Assembly (NCBI GenBank): GCA_015680685.1 | Contig: MNCI01026249.1 | Coordinates: forward strand, 1-64,000 | Length of the DNA stretch: 64,000 nt | From: Gnetum montanum | Lineage: Eukaryota; Streptophyta; Gnetopsida; Gnetales; Gnetaceae | Reading direction: 5' to 3' | Shown: piece by piece, positions 47,890 to 59,877 of the stretch | Layout: each line of letters begins with the position of its first letter | Position numbering within the stretch: the first letter of the stretch is position 1 | Notes under the pieces: model-generated | Seen by the model: the letters and a program-made list of their open reading frames with translations, nothing else | What the model was told of the DNA's origin: nothing | Databases searched by the model: none | Program-made: the position numbers and the translations under genes

Positions 47890-47945
47890 CCACCATTGTC
47901 ACCCTTATTATAAATGATTTGTCTTTGACCATTGCTTAATTGTTA
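47890..47945 (-). pseudogene. PR-10 pseudogene 4, 5' part
   Basis: CCACCATTGTCACCC continues the homology broken at 37025. TATAAATGATTTGTC and CCATTGCTTAATTG then match the start codon and leader area of the intact gene on the minus strand (31150-31195), after a large internal deletion. The former ATG region is changed. Confidence 0.7.
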
Positions 47946-48299
47946 TGAGTGTTGATCTCCTTGCACTTACTTTTGGGACGTGATTAATATTACCAAATTT
48001 TTTGTATTTATTGTTTAATCATTTATTTCTACATTTTTAACTTTAGATATTTCTTTTGAACAAAAATATCAAGTGTAGCAATTTTTGATAACCCTTCTTC
48101 ATTCATTGAAACTTTTTTCTTATGGGTTGACATCTATGGCACTCTATATATCAAACTCTATAATGTCAAAAGCATGTTAACAAGAAGTAACTATCACTAT
48201 GAGCATTTCTATGTAAGTCACAATAGCCTTTATAAGTAATTATATATGGGTTGCAATGAAATTAGAAAAAGCATAAGTAATGATGTTCTATTTTATGCT
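47946..48299. other. Spacer between pseudogenes 4 and 3
   Basis: The first bases may be leader remnants of pseudogene 4. The rest is AT-rich with nothing recognised. Confidence 0.4.
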
Positions 48300-49633
48300 T
48301 AAAATTTCAACATTGTACATTAATGTAATGGGGTCATAACATAAATATGATTGCATTACTTTGCAGTTAGGGTAATTTTTTTATGAAATAGTTTTTTGAT
48401 ACTATTTTCTTTATTTATATTAATTATAAAATTATTATTTAGTTGTATTATTTATTATTGTAAACTATAAAATTAGATATGGGTTATGTTGTTTAATAGC
48501 TTAATGATAATAATGGAGACACTTGTGATGATATTTGCTAATAACCTTGGTATCATACTTAATGAGCTTTGAATCATTGTGGTGTTTTTTAAGAATATTT
48601 GGTGTCATTAGTTGTGTCACCTATTGATTCACAGGTGGGGGAGGGAGGCAGAGTGTTGGAACCTAAAATAAGTTAAACATAGGTACACCCAAAGTACAAT
48701 TAGAACTTTATATAACTTAGCATTGCTTGCTAGAATAGATGGGTGAGGGTGGGGGAGGAAGAGGGAGTGTTGAAACAAAAAATAAGCCAAACATAAGTAC
48801 TCTCAAAGTCCAACTAGAACTTTATATCACTCACCACTACCTGTTGGAATGGATGGGTGGAGAGAGGGAGGGGGACTGTTGGAATCCAAAATAAGTCAAA
48901 CATAAATATACTCCAAGTCCAATTAGAACTTTATATAGCTTAGCATTAGCTACTGGAATCTTACTACAGCTTCCAGAAAAAGTATCTTGTAACTAGGAAA
49001 ACACCTCATTGTTACTTATCAATTCATAGGAGTATTTTAGTATACTAACTCAATAGAAGTCATCCAATATTTTTCCTCTCGATGTTGCTTAGTAATCCTT
49101 GATGCTATACTTGGCTAGGCTACTTTTGATGATTGGTTGGTAATGTTGATACTATCCTATTATCATTTGGTATGATGAATAGGATTTTAGAATGATTATG
49201 GAGTTAGTATAAGTTCCCATGTGTTATCAACCTGCTAAAGTTGGTTTATAGAACATGTAAGTTATTGGATAGTATTAACTTTATTTATATGGTTGTATTG
49301 ATGTCTAAAATAACCTTTGATGAAAATCCAATTGAATTAATTTACCTTAATTTGGAGGAAAAGTGGAAAACACAATCTAGAAGAAAAGCCAAGAACATAA
49401 TACAAACTTCATGCTTCTTTGGGAAGAAAACATTGAGAAAGGATGACTTGACTTGTATTTGTTGCAACAAAAGCTTGTGTTCATGCCTCCATCATCTATG
49501 ATAGAGGGAGTTATTATATATCACATTGATAAGAAAGTAAAGAAGGAATTAAGGACAAACAAACAACACTTATTAAGGAAACTTAGGCTACTAGCACAAC
49601 TGTTACTTAGAAAACAAGAAGGTAGGAATGAAA
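48300..49633 (-). other. 3' flank of PR-10 pseudogene 3
   Basis: Collinear with 29333-30688 of the intact copy, except for an added block of tandem repeats at 48630-48995. It shows that the duplication unit reaches at least 1.3 kb beyond the stop codon. Confidence 0.75.
48640..48990. repeat. Tandem repeat, three units of about 110 bases
   Basis: Units begin near 48653 (GTGTTGGAACC), 48767 (GTGTTGAAAC) and 48876 (CTGTTGGAATCC), spaced 114 and 109 bases. Each contains an AAATAAG-x-x-AAACATA word and TTAGAACTTTATAT (CTAGAACTTTATAT in the second), and is preceded by a GGTGGG/GGGAGGG stretch. It is absent from the intact copy's flank at the matching place (about 29650). Confidence 0.8.
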
Positions 49634-50122
49634 TCATGGGTGGGAAAGGAGATGATCCTCAAGAGCCTTGGTGATCTTGGCAAAGGATCCATGGACTTTT
49701 TGCACCTTCTTAGGTGGAGACAGAGTCAAGCTTGGTAAGGAAGTGAATTAGGTCATGTGGCTTACCACATACTTGTTGCCTAGGTGAGGGCTGTACTTGA
49801 CATCACCATGAGCCATGGACACCTTCTTGCCAAGAAGGCCACCCTCCACAATGATGTATTTGAAAACCAAGTTATTCTCATCAATCTCATCCATGTGCTC
49901 CTTTATAAACCCAAACTTGATCTCTACCTATGCCTTTGCCCCAAACACAATGTGGCACATACTACCCACACCACCATTTCTATCCTCAAATGTTACAAAT
50001 GCAAAGATGTGAGATAGCAACTTGGGTAGTAGCACAGGTGATTCCTTGCCTCCTATTATGAAAAATCTCTTAGCATCCATAGCCATCTCTACTATCATCA
50101 TAAATGATTTCTCTTCTGTCAT
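49634..50122 (-). pseudogene. PR-10/Bet v 1-like pseudogene 3
   Basis: It is exactly 489 bases from ATG to TGA, the same as the intact gene, with no indel. Two in-frame stops are seen: TAG for Gln65 (a C-to-T change) and TAA for the Tyr of the TAYFTP segment (49751-49753 area). The P-loop reads RNGGVGSMC, with the first Gly changed. The C-terminus FAKITKALEDHLLSHP is unchanged. Many differences from the intact copy are transitions. It is unlikely to give a functional product unless read through. Confidence 0.9.
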
Positions 50123-50414
50123 TTCCATTGCTTAATTTCTATCACTATTACTTTTGCTTCTTACTTGAGCTTGAGATTGAGTTAAGTGGCTATGGGATTT
50201 ATGAGCCATGATGGGTGTTTATTATATAGGCCTCCACTCACTCACTCTTCATTAGTAACTAGTGGTGCTAAATTTCCATAGTCACATACTCACCAACCCA
50301 TTGTGGCTACTATTGTATCAAGTGGATTATTCATTTGTCTATTTTAGTAATGTTCAATGTTCACATTGGTTTTACATTTAAAACTTTTATAGCATTTGCA
50401 TCATTTTGAATGAT
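50123..50414 (-). promoter_or_regulatory. Promoter-proximal region of PR-10 pseudogene 3
   Basis: The leader and a TATATAAT box (minus strand, 50220-50227) are conserved with the intact gene. Similarity is cut at 50414 by element 4 and resumes after 61864. Confidence 0.7.
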
Positions 50415-50419
50415 CCTGT
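50415..50419. repeat. Candidate target-site duplication of element 4, left
   Basis: CCTGT against CTTGT at 61860-61864: four of five bases match, the difference being a C/T transition. Confidence 0.55.
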
Positions 50420-52304
50420 TGTTGCATAAATTTTGAACACATCAACACCAAAAAAAACTCATTTAGGGAGACTATTGCCTAGGGCACCTCCCATATGGGT
50501 ACAAAAACCTAGGAATAGTCTTAGGTAAAGAAAGCTATGCAATGTTACACGATTAAATGTCCTTAGATTAGGGCATTTCAAAGAAATAGAAATTATTTAA
50601 GAAAAGAAGATTTTCAAGATAATATAAAAGGATGGGGTACAATAGCTCTTAAAAATGAAATCTTACATAATTCAACTTTCATAAATCAACAAGGTTCTTA
50701 ATGTTTGACATGCAATAAATATTCACTTCAAAATCACTTGAATATAAATAAGAGACTACAATGGAATTGAGCTCAAATGAGCACAGCATCTAGTTTCCTT
50801 GGTTGAGCTAAGGTTGCCTCTGCCATTTTGTCTACATGGGTTTTCCTGTTGCTGCTAGAGGAGGTAGCTATGGCAATAATAGTGGCATTAGCATCATTCA
50901 CTTTCACTGCTCACCGCATTGTTGCTGCTGGTGGCACCCACTACCATGTAGAAAACCCTATTGCTACAAGGATGAAAACCTTGCTACACAAGAATGAACT
51001 ACTACGTGCTACCATTTTCTATTGCCTACCATCGTTGATGCATGTTGTCATCACTGCTGACCACCATGTGCATGCTATTTTCTGTCATTGACTATGCATT
51101 ACTACTACCACTATTTGTCACTACTGTTCATACTACCATTTACTACCACACATTGTTGTCATTCACCATCATTTTCACTACTGATACATGGCATCATTTT
51201 CCATCATGGATCACCATTTACCACCACTCCTTGTCGTTGTTCACACTGCTAACACATGCTTTCTTTCCATTCATGCTACTAATGCATCCTTACCTACCAA
51301 TTGCTCACCACCATGCACCTATCAATGTTTGCACTACATGCGACTACTATCATTATTATTATCATCATGCACACCCATGACTAACATGCATCGCTGCTTG
51401 GGAAGAGAGAGTGATCCCTCCCTTGTCATTGAACTGCCTGCTACCATTTCTAGCTGTGTGCCGCCTCTCCTCGCTATGTCACCATGTTATTGTTCTCCAC
51501 TCTTTTCATCATTGGAGGTCCTAAGAGAGCCAGAGAGCAAGCTATTGTCCTTTGAGAGAAAGAGAGAGCTCCCAGAAGATTTCCTCCTATGGTCTGTAGC
51601 TCCCGTCATTTTATAAGCCCCTCCCTACTGATGTCTTTAAATGATGATGTTCGCACATCCTTAACCACCACCATGTCACCCATGCTATGTAACATTTTCC
51701 ACCACCACATCAATTACTACAATGGACAAGCTAAACCAAACCAACATGAAGACAAACTAGATTAGATGTGTTATGGTGATAAGCCTATATCTTTCTAGAA
51801 AATCACACTTCTTAGGATAATGTATGTTGGTCATATATCACAACAATGTACGCCTATGAATTGAAACCTTGCTCACTGTTAACAATTAGGTTCTAGATGC
51901 TTCCAATGTTTTAGATCTCTAGTACTTCCATTTTCATAAATATTGGCTTAGCCTTATAGAAAATACATGATAAAACTCTATGAAGGTGTGTTGTGTCCAT
52001 GAATGATGAAAATCCATGCATAGGATCAACGTACTAAACTCTAGTGTATATTTTACATTAAAACTAGAGTTATTTGCTTTCCTTTCATGACATCTCTAAT
52101 AGCTATATCGTAATGTTTATGGATGACAATAATCTCTTATAATAATAAATAATTTAAAGGTTTCATGATACCTCTCATTGAAAACACCTCTATGTACCAT
52201 GTAATTTGCTTCAAGTAATGGATTCAAATTGTGAAACTATACCCTAGTGATTAGAATAATAGGTCATGGCCCCATGACTAGCATGGGTGATGTTGGCATC
52301 AACA
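50420..52304 (-). repeat. 3' LTR of element 4
   Basis: About 1.9 kb, aligned with 59878-61859. It contains a single TATAAAAT-like box (minus strand, near 51610-51616) and an ACC/CAT-rich low-complexity stretch at 50930-51380 that creates spurious His/Thr-rich frames. Confidence 0.83.
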
Positions 52305-52322
52305 CTTAGCCCCCAAAATAGA
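52305..52322 (-). other. Polypurine tract of element 4
   Basis: The minus strand reads TATTTTGGGGGCTAAG directly before the LTR start TGTTGATGCC. Confidence 0.72.
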
Positions 52323-53740
52323 AATTGCATGCAAGTGCAAGGAATAGTGAAACCATAAAAATTTTAAAAGGAGATGCAAAAGATAAGGAATCAAAAAGAT
52401 CATAAAACATAGAAAACTTGAAATTTGAAAGTAAACCATAATTATCTAAAAATGATTAAAATAACCATATAATCAAGAAAGAACTAAATGTGGGCCACCT
52501 TTTCCACACCATCTTATTTAATGAAGATCAAAACATATACTCTTTATAAGTCATAACTTTAACTACATATATATATATATATCTAATTAGAATATATAAT
52601 TGAGATCTCATTTCCAATCTTCTTAAAAGGTACAAGTAACAAGTATGTGGACTAATTTGAGGCACAAAACTTATGCCAAACTTAATAAAGAGGATAAGCT
52701 TATCTTAGATCATAGCTAGCCACAACTTTTGGATTTCTCCTTGGGACTTTTTTTTTTTAACATTTAGAAAGGAAATAGGTGAAAACATATAAGGGAAAAT
52801 TAGGAAAGTTAGGAAATGGAAAGTAAATATTTTCTTTTTTATCTTTTTTTATTTTTGAATTTTTAAGAAATAGGTTTAAAAGGGGAATGGAGGCTATGGT
52901 GATGATTGCTACCGAATCCCAGCATGCTCAAGAACTTATTACATTGCCAATGAACATAGTCCTCATTCTTCTTTTTTTCCTTTTTTTTTGGGAGAAAACT
53001 TTGCTCATGGTGTACTTCATTCTTAAGGTAGGAATTCCAAGAGAAGTCTAGCCAATTAGCTACACTACCAAAGAACATGATCCTTGCAGAAACTTTGCCC
53101 ATGATGCACTTCAATCCTTGTGTATGTTCCTTTAATTACAATCTAGATGGAATCATAGTAGGTCTCCTAGGTGACTAAGGGTTCTTAAGTGGAGATGAAA
53201 AAACTTCACCTTTTTTCTCATAAAATAGCCATGGATCATCACGCTTGAAGGCTTGGGAATATGAGAGGGAAAAAGGCATTTTTCAAGATCACCTAGTGAT
53301 TGTCGATGACTATTCTCCAACTTCACATATCCTACATTCACATGATCATGATGATAACAAGGTAAGTTAGCATAACTCCCATCCACCATAATCCAAGATA
53401 GCTAATAAAACTAAAACCTTGAAATAGTTTGAGAAGAATCATAGCATTATTGAAATATATCATATAAAGGAGATTTCATATAATAGTAATATGATATATC
53501 ATATAATGCATTATACTTGCATTACTTTCAAATGGTGCTATGATGATCCAATGCCTAATAACGCAAATGATCATAATGATTATTAAAATCATACGAAAAG
53601 TACAAATCAAAACAAAGTCATTATGCTAAGAAAGAAATGATGAAAATGCAAAGAAAATATGCAAATGCAACTATATACAAATGAAATGCATAGTGAAGGG
53701 GAAGAAAACATGTAACTAAGGATCTGCCAACTATCCACAT
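52323..53740 (-). other. 3' non-coding tail of element 4
   Basis: AT-rich, without a recognisable domain. An imperfect direct repeat of about 60-90 bases is present: AACATAG, then AAAACTTTGCTCATGG near 52952-53020, repeated as AACATGATCC and GAAACTTTGCCCATG near 53075-53105. The frame 53153-53389 has no motif. Confidence 0.5.
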
Positions 53741-54830
53741 GGGGCATCTGAGTAGAAATGCTTTAGATGAAATGCATTAAAATTTCTATGTAATTTATAT
53801 CCTTGCAAATAAAAAATTTTGTACATAAGAGAAAACTTAGTTTGAGGGCCAGTTTGATCATATGATTTATCTCTCTTGAGGACTAGGTTACCTACTTGAA
53901 ACACATTGGCTAAATATTTCTTATCAAATCATTTTTTAACAATTTGTTAATGAAGAAATAATTTTTTTATTGCTTTAACCATTTTGAGCTCTAAATTCCA
54001 AATATCATATGTACACGATATTAAATGTTCATCAGTTGGTAAATAGTCCAAGAAAAACTGATATGCAGGGATTTGCAAATTTATTGGCAATATTGATTCC
54101 TATCCATATACTAAATCATATGGTGTAGTTTTGATCGATTCTTTATGAAAAATCGTATCTACCTAAACTACCCATTTTAATTTCTCATGCCAAGTTCATG
54201 GATTTTGAGCTATCATTTTCTTAATTCCATCCAATATAATTTTGTTAGAGGACTCAACCAAACCATTACCTTGTGGATAATATTTGGTTATAGCCTTGAT
54301 AATAACATTATGCTTTCTAGTCCAATTTGTGAACTCTATGGAGATGAAGGTGGGCCCGTTGTTGACTACTAAAGAATAAGGATATCCATATTCACAAGAT
54401 TATGTGGTTTTAGTTGCTTTAACATCTAACCAACATGTGCAATAATCAATGGCTATTAAGATAAATTTTTGTAGGGTAGTAGACAAAGGATTAATCACTC
54501 CAATAAAATCTAAAGCCCATTGTGCAAATGGTCTAGTTTCTATTATAGGCTATAAAGGGGATAAACTCTTGGGATCTTTACCTTTAAATATTTGACATTA
54601 GACACAAGTTCTAACTAGGTTGTAAGCATCACTAATCATAGTGGGCCAATAATAACTAGCCTTCACAATTTTATGAACTAACGAATGATATCCTATATGT
54701 CTTTCCTCATGGAGATGTTTTAAAGCATCATTAGCTTATTATTGGCTTAAGCATTTAAGGTATATTCCTTGAAAATTCTTTCTAAATAGTTCACCATTAA
54801 TTACAGTAAATATAGAACATTTTGATACTA
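53741..54830 (-). pseudogene. Integrase of element 4 (broken)
   Basis: HEERHIGYHSLVHKIVKASY, then the YWPTMISDAYNLVRTCV stretch, near 54600-54730 forms the HHCC zinc-binding region. The catalytic core has WALDFIGVI near 54510-54535 (first Asp present). LVVNNGPTFISIEF near 54320-54370 has Asn where the second Asp is expected. YYPQGNGLVESSN near 54240-54290 keeps the Glu. The C-terminal part reads TPYDLVYG and VGNLVLKRDKSYDQTGPQTK near 53840-53910. Stops are present. Confidence 0.8.
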
Positions 54831-54861
54831 AAACCTTTCTTTTATATCTAGGTAAATTCAA

Positions 54862-56128
54862 AGGATAACAATGGAAGGTTAAATAAAATGAAATATCATC
54901 ATACCATGGATCATGCAACCAATTGGAAGCAAATGAGATATCATTTTCCTCATCAATGGATAATATGTGAAGGGGAATTAGTTATTTATCTTTGGGTGCA
55001 TAACAATTTTCTAAAGTTGAGGCTTTGACAATTAGCTTGGAAAGACTAGTTCCTCTAACTAACTTGGGTACCTTCCATTGAATATCATATTCTTGCAACT
55101 TCATAACCCATTTAGTGCATTTTTTGCTAGGATCTTGTAATTTAGCTAAAGCAATGGTCGTTGGATTAGGGATAATGATAAAAACCTTTATGTTTAACAA
55201 ATAGTAGGGAAATTTATTTAAGGATTTTATCATAGCATACAATTATTACTCTATAGGTGAGTATTTTAATTCCACATTCTTTAAATGTGTAGACATGAAA
55301 GCTATGGGTCTCTTACCTTGATCAACCACATCCTAGGTTAAGATAGTAGTGAAAATAACATTGCTAGAAAACGCATATAGGAGGAAATCATTTTCATACC
55401 AAGGAGAAGCTAGGATAGAGGCATCTATAATGGCCTCTTTAATAGCAAGGAAAGTATTCTTTCTTTCATCTATCTAGTGCATATTACTATCTTTCTTAAG
55501 AATCCCATTCAATGGTCTTATCAATTTAGCATAGATAGGGATAAATCATCTAACAAAATTAATTTTCCCAAATAAAGCCCTTAGATTAGTCTTAGATAAA
55601 GGATAAGGTACTTATAGAATTTCATTTACCCACTTGGGATCAATCGTAATCCCTTCCTTAGTTACTATATGACCTAGAAATTTATCACTTTGAACACCAA
55701 AGAAGGATTTCTTTGCATTCAAAGTGATGCCAAATCATCTAAATCTTATAAAAATATTTCTAAGGTCTCTAGGGTGTGAACCCCCAATCTTTGGAGAAAA
55801 TGGTTAAATCATCTAGGTAAATAATAATGCATTTCCTAATTAGCCCCTCAAAAGTTTTGTCCATAGCTCTTTGAAATGTATAAACAATGTTTATGAGAGC
55901 AAAGGACATTTTAGCAAATTGAAAAGTTTCCCATTTTGTTGTAAAAGTAGCTTTATACTGGTATTTATTACTCACTAAGATTTGATTATATCCTAAATAT
56001 CCATCCAAAAAGGAATATATTTGAGCACCATTCACAATTTGTAGTAGCTCCTCCATAAGAGGGAGTGGATAATTATACTTAATTCAGGATGTATTGAGGC
56101 TATGAAAATCAATACATAACCTTAATTC
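54862..56128. repeat. Left arm of a 1,267-base inverted duplication
   Basis: The reverse complement of 56181-57447. The two arms have equal length. The only difference noted is AAT against AAG in one codon (Asn/Lys near 55217). It holds element 4 RT and RNase H in their proper orientation. Confidence 0.95.
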
Positions 56129-56179
56129 GCTAGTTTGTTTTCTAATGGGCACTAAGTTTGATATCCAACTTGAATGTCT
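54970..56179 (-). pseudogene. RT and RNase H of element 4 (broken)
   Basis: The minus strand reads SWISNLVPIRKQTSELRLCI and DFHSLN (56095-56175), then MEELLQIVNGAQIYSFLDGY with LGYNQIL, KMSFALINIVYTFQRAMD and the catalytic IIIYLDDLTIFS near 55800-55825. After a stop, FLGHIVTKEGITIDPKWVNE and RPIAFMSTHLKNVELKYSPI follow. RNase H runs on to KWVMKLQEYDIQWKVPKLV (55060-55130). The catalytic DD is intact, but at least five stops or frame changes break the frame. The N-terminal end is lost at the N at 56180. Confidence 0.85.
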
Positions 56180-56180
56180 N

Positions 56181-57447
56181 GAATTAAGGTTATGTATTGA
56201 TTTTCATAGCCTCAATACATCCTGAATTAAGTATAATTATCCACTCCCTCTTATGGAGGAGCTACTACAAATTGTGAATGGTGCTCAAATATATTCCTTT
56301 TTGGATGGATATTTAGGATATAATCAAATCTTAGTGAGTAATAAATACCAGTATAAAGCTACTTTTACAACAAAATGGGAAACTTTTCAATTTGCTAAAA
56401 TGTCCTTTGCTCTCATAAACATTGTTTATACATTTCAAAGAGCTATGGACAAAACTTTTGAGGGGCTAATTAGGAAATGCATTATTATTTACCTAGATGA
56501 TTTAACCATTTTCTCCAAAGATTGGGGGTTCACACCCTAGAGACCTTAGAAATATTTTTATAAGATTTAGATGATTTGGCATCACTTTGAATGCAAAGAA
56601 ATCCTTCTTTGGTGTTCAAAGTGATAAATTTCTAGGTCATATAGTAACTAAGGAAGGGATTACGATTGATCCCAAGTGGGTAAATGAAATTCTATAAGTA
56701 CCTTATCCTTTATCTAAGACTAATCTAAGGGCTTTATTTGGGAAAATTAATTTTGTTAGATGATTTATCCCTATCTATGCTAAATTGATAAGACCATTGA
56801 ATGGGATTCTTAAGAAAGATAGTAATATGCACTAGATAGATGAAAGAAAGAATACTTTCCTTGCTATTAAAGAGGCCATTATAGATGCCTCTATCCTAGC
56901 TTCTCCTTGGTATGAAAATGATTTCCTCCTATATGCGTTTTCTAGCAATGTTATTTTCACTACTATCTTAACCTAGGATGTGGTTGATCAAGGTAAGAGA
57001 CCCATAGCTTTCATGTCTACACATTTGAAGAATGTGGAATTAAAATACTCACCTATAGAGTAATAATTGTATGCTATGATAAAATCCTTAAAGAAATTTC
57101 CCTACTATTTGTTAAACATAAAGGTTTTTATCATTATCCCTAATCCAACGACCATTGCTTTAGCTAAATTACAAGATCCTAGCAAAAAATGCACTAAATG
57201 GGTTATGAAGTTGCAAGAATATGATATTCAATGGAAGGTACCCAAGTTAGTTAGAGGAACTAGTCTTTCCAAGCTAATTGTCAAAGCCTCAACTTTAGAA
57301 AATTGTTATGCACCCAAAGATAAAGAACTAATTCCCCTTCACATATTATCCATTGATGAGGAAAATGATATCTCATTTGCTTCCAATTGGTTGCATGATC
57401 CATGGTATGGTGATATTTCATTTTATTTAACCTTCCATTGTTATCCT
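56181..57447. repeat. Right arm of the inverted duplication, probable assembly artefact
   Basis: It shows the same RT/RNase H sequence as 54862-56128 but on the plus strand (open at 56253-56540 and 57067-57447). It is bounded by single N bases at 56180 and 57448, precisely at its edges. Arms this similar would be very recent compared with the strongly diverged LTRs of the same element. Confidence 0.9.
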
Positions 57448-57456
57448 NCTAACAGT

Positions 57457-57729
57457 TTATCCAAAATCCATTAAAAAATTATGAACATTCTTTCCTAGAA
57501 TAATCAAATTTGTTAGGAAAGAAGGTTTATCTTTCTTGTTCAACATAGACTTACTTGCATTTTGTATTGATAATACATTAGGATTTTCTTCAAAATGAAC
57601 TTGCCTTTCGGTTGTTGGAGATTTTTCTTTATTGGTTTTAGGTGTATAAACTATCTTTTTCATCACATCTTTCATTGCATTAAAATGTAGAAGATCATAC
57701 ATTGAAATGTTTGCTTTAACTCTTTTCAA
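57457..57729 (-). pseudogene. Protease N-terminal part of element 4, cut at the gap
   Basis: ISMYDLLHFNAMKDVMKKI and FLTNLIILGKNVHNFLMDFG lead up to the aspartic protease active site (family context FLMDFGASSNVMP), but the sequence breaks directly after DFG with a stop and the N at 57448. This shows that the protease end and RT start are missing from the assembly. Confidence 0.75.
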
Positions 57730-57813
57730 ATCCTCAACTATATCATAAGTTTTATGTTTGTCTTTGGCCTCTTGTTGAGGTGGAGTTATTCTAAGTACAA
57801 AAGGGAAGTTTGG

Positions 57814-59137
57814 TCATTGTGGGGCATTTTCTTGGGATGGTCTGGTTTGATTATTTGTGTTTTTTTGACTAGGAACTCTTCTGTTTGGGAAAGTGTAAGG
57901 ATTATTCCTAGTTTGTTGTGGTGTGGTGTTCATAACATTGCTAAGTCTACAATAGAAAGTGTTATGTGGGTTGGGATCACTTACCATGACTTGTTCAAAT
58001 GAGGAAACTTCTTCATTTTTTATCTCATGAGGTATGTTCAAGACCATAATTAGGGTTTTCCTATTTTTTTGACTTTGGGAATTATCACCATATAATGCTA
58101 AAAAGTGGGGAAAAGTTTTCTCAAAATGTTGCCTAGCATTATGAAGATGAAAATATTCACCATTGATTGATGTGCTCAATTTTTTGGATTGTATAGGAAC
58201 TCTATTATTATTTCACTTTAGTTTAACTACTTCATTGGAAAGCTTTTGAAGTGTAGTTAATATTTGTGTGATTTGATTTTCTATTTGACAAGTGGAAACA
58301 TTAGGATTAGATATTCCATTTGTATTTATGATGGATTGGATCAAAGCTTTTGATTGATCATCACTTAAACTAGTATTTGGTGGTAAAAATGAAGAGGATG
58401 TGGGACCTTGAAAATAGCTACTCATAGCTTGAGTCATTTGAAGGGGAGTGGGAGTTTGGAACAAAGTATTATTCATTGGAAAAACTTGTGATAGAAAAGG
58501 GATAGACTATATATGATAGCTAACATTCATCATCCCAAATTGAGTTTGGATACTAGTTATGAAGGTAATTTTTTCTAACTCAATAACTTTAGCCATTGCT
58601 CCTTGTATTTTCATTATGTTGGAATTAGATTTAATGGCATAGGCAAAGAATGGGTTGATGGTAGAGAGGTAGAAATTGAGGATACCATCAAGTTGTAGAC
58701 ATATCTCACTTGACACATAAGTAATTTGATGAAGGAATCTTAAATTGTAGTGGAGGAAATTTTCCTTAAGTAGTTTTCTTATACTTGTAAAATTGCTTGA
58801 TGTGAAGGCAGGACTAGTAAACTTATTAAATAGAAGTAGGAACTAATTTTTAAACTCTTGCCATGAGTTGATAGAGGCATTAGGGAGCATCGAAAACAAA
58901 GTGGGTGGCTTTGCTCCTAAAAGTTATCATAAAGACACTACATGCTATGTCATTTTGGATAATGTTATAGATGCATAGCAAGGTTTTGAAACATTGTATA
59001 TGTTGGCAAGCATCACTAGTAGGGGTTGTGTGATTGAAAAAAAATATTATGTTTTGAATTGATTTTGGAATATTGTGATAGTTGGTAAAGTCAAAAGGAT
59101 TACTCACCAAAGGAGTTGCGGCTTGATTGGCTACCAT
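57814..59137 (-). pseudogene. gag of element 4 (broken)
   Basis: MVANQAATPLVSNPFDFTNY, then IPKSIQNIIFFFNH and CQHIQCFKTLLCIYNI, and FRSKATHFVFDAP (58880-59137) form the capsid-like start. SEICLQLDGILNFYLSTINP lies at 58507-58716. The Pro/Gln/Asn-rich tail at 57814-58476 includes RNNPYTFPNRRVPSQKNT. No CCHC knuckle was seen. Four open pieces are separated by stops. Confidence 0.75.
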
Positions 59138-59850
59138 CCTAGTGTGAATTCTTCTAGGGATAGTTTGGAAAATGTGAGGCTTGTTGTTTTATTAAAGTAA
59201 AGTGACAGGTAGTTGGTCAGTTAGGGGTAGGGGTAAATGATTCTTGTTGGGATGCTTTGTGGGAGGATTCGCTCATAAAATAAAAAATTATAGAATATAA
59301 ATGCTAAAATAAAACAATAAAATTAAGTAAAATAGAAAAAAAATTTAATACAAATAATAATATTTTTTTAAAAAAAATTATAGAAAACTAAAATCTGCTA
59401 TAAAAGCTTTTCAAAAAACTAAATGTAGGAAATTGCAATATATAAGATTGAAAGGAAAGTAAATTTAAACAAAATAATGTTATTTATGAGGACCACCTCA
59501 CCAATTTTAAGACTAAGGTAAGGACCACCCAAAATGTGAAATAAGAAATGCTAGTTTAAGAACCTAAAAATGAAACTACAACAAGATGGGAAAAATAAAA
59601 GATTTGGAAGATAGATTGAATTGAAAAATTGCTAACTGGAAATAGGGTTGGAAATGTGGATTTAGGAAATGAAGATTTTAAGGAACTTAAGAACATCAAT
59701 TTTTTAAGAAAATAGAAAATAAAGGGTTCAAGCACAAAGGTTTTCAACAAGGGGTGTAGGAAAAGGAACATGAAAATAAAGTTCTGGGAAACAATAGTTT
59801 TGAAATAGAAATAGAAAATGAAATAGGATCAAGAATAGGAAACAAAACAG
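59138..59850 (-). other. 5' untranslated leader of element 4
   Basis: AT-rich sequence between primer site and gag, without a gene. Confidence 0.55.
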
Positions 59851-59869
59851 GCCCTCCTTCTAGCACCAA
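59851..59869 (-). other. Primer binding site of element 4 (candidate)
   Basis: The minus strand reads TTGGTGCTAGAAGGAGGGC, eight bases inside the LTR edge. It is not the tRNA-Asp type of elements 1-3; the matching tRNA was not identified. Confidence 0.5.
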
Positions 59870-59877
59870 AAAGCTAT

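Noticed and set aside
51042-51616. Open frames rich in His, Thr, Tyr and Ser in the left LTR of element 4, and similar ones at 60503-60998
   Set aside because: They come from ACC/CAT-rich low-complexity LTR sequence, are open in several overlapping frames and differ between the two LTRs.
56253-56540. Plus-strand RT frame with YLDD as a separate element
   Set aside because: It is the inverted copy of 55769-56056, bounded by N bases, and not an independent element.
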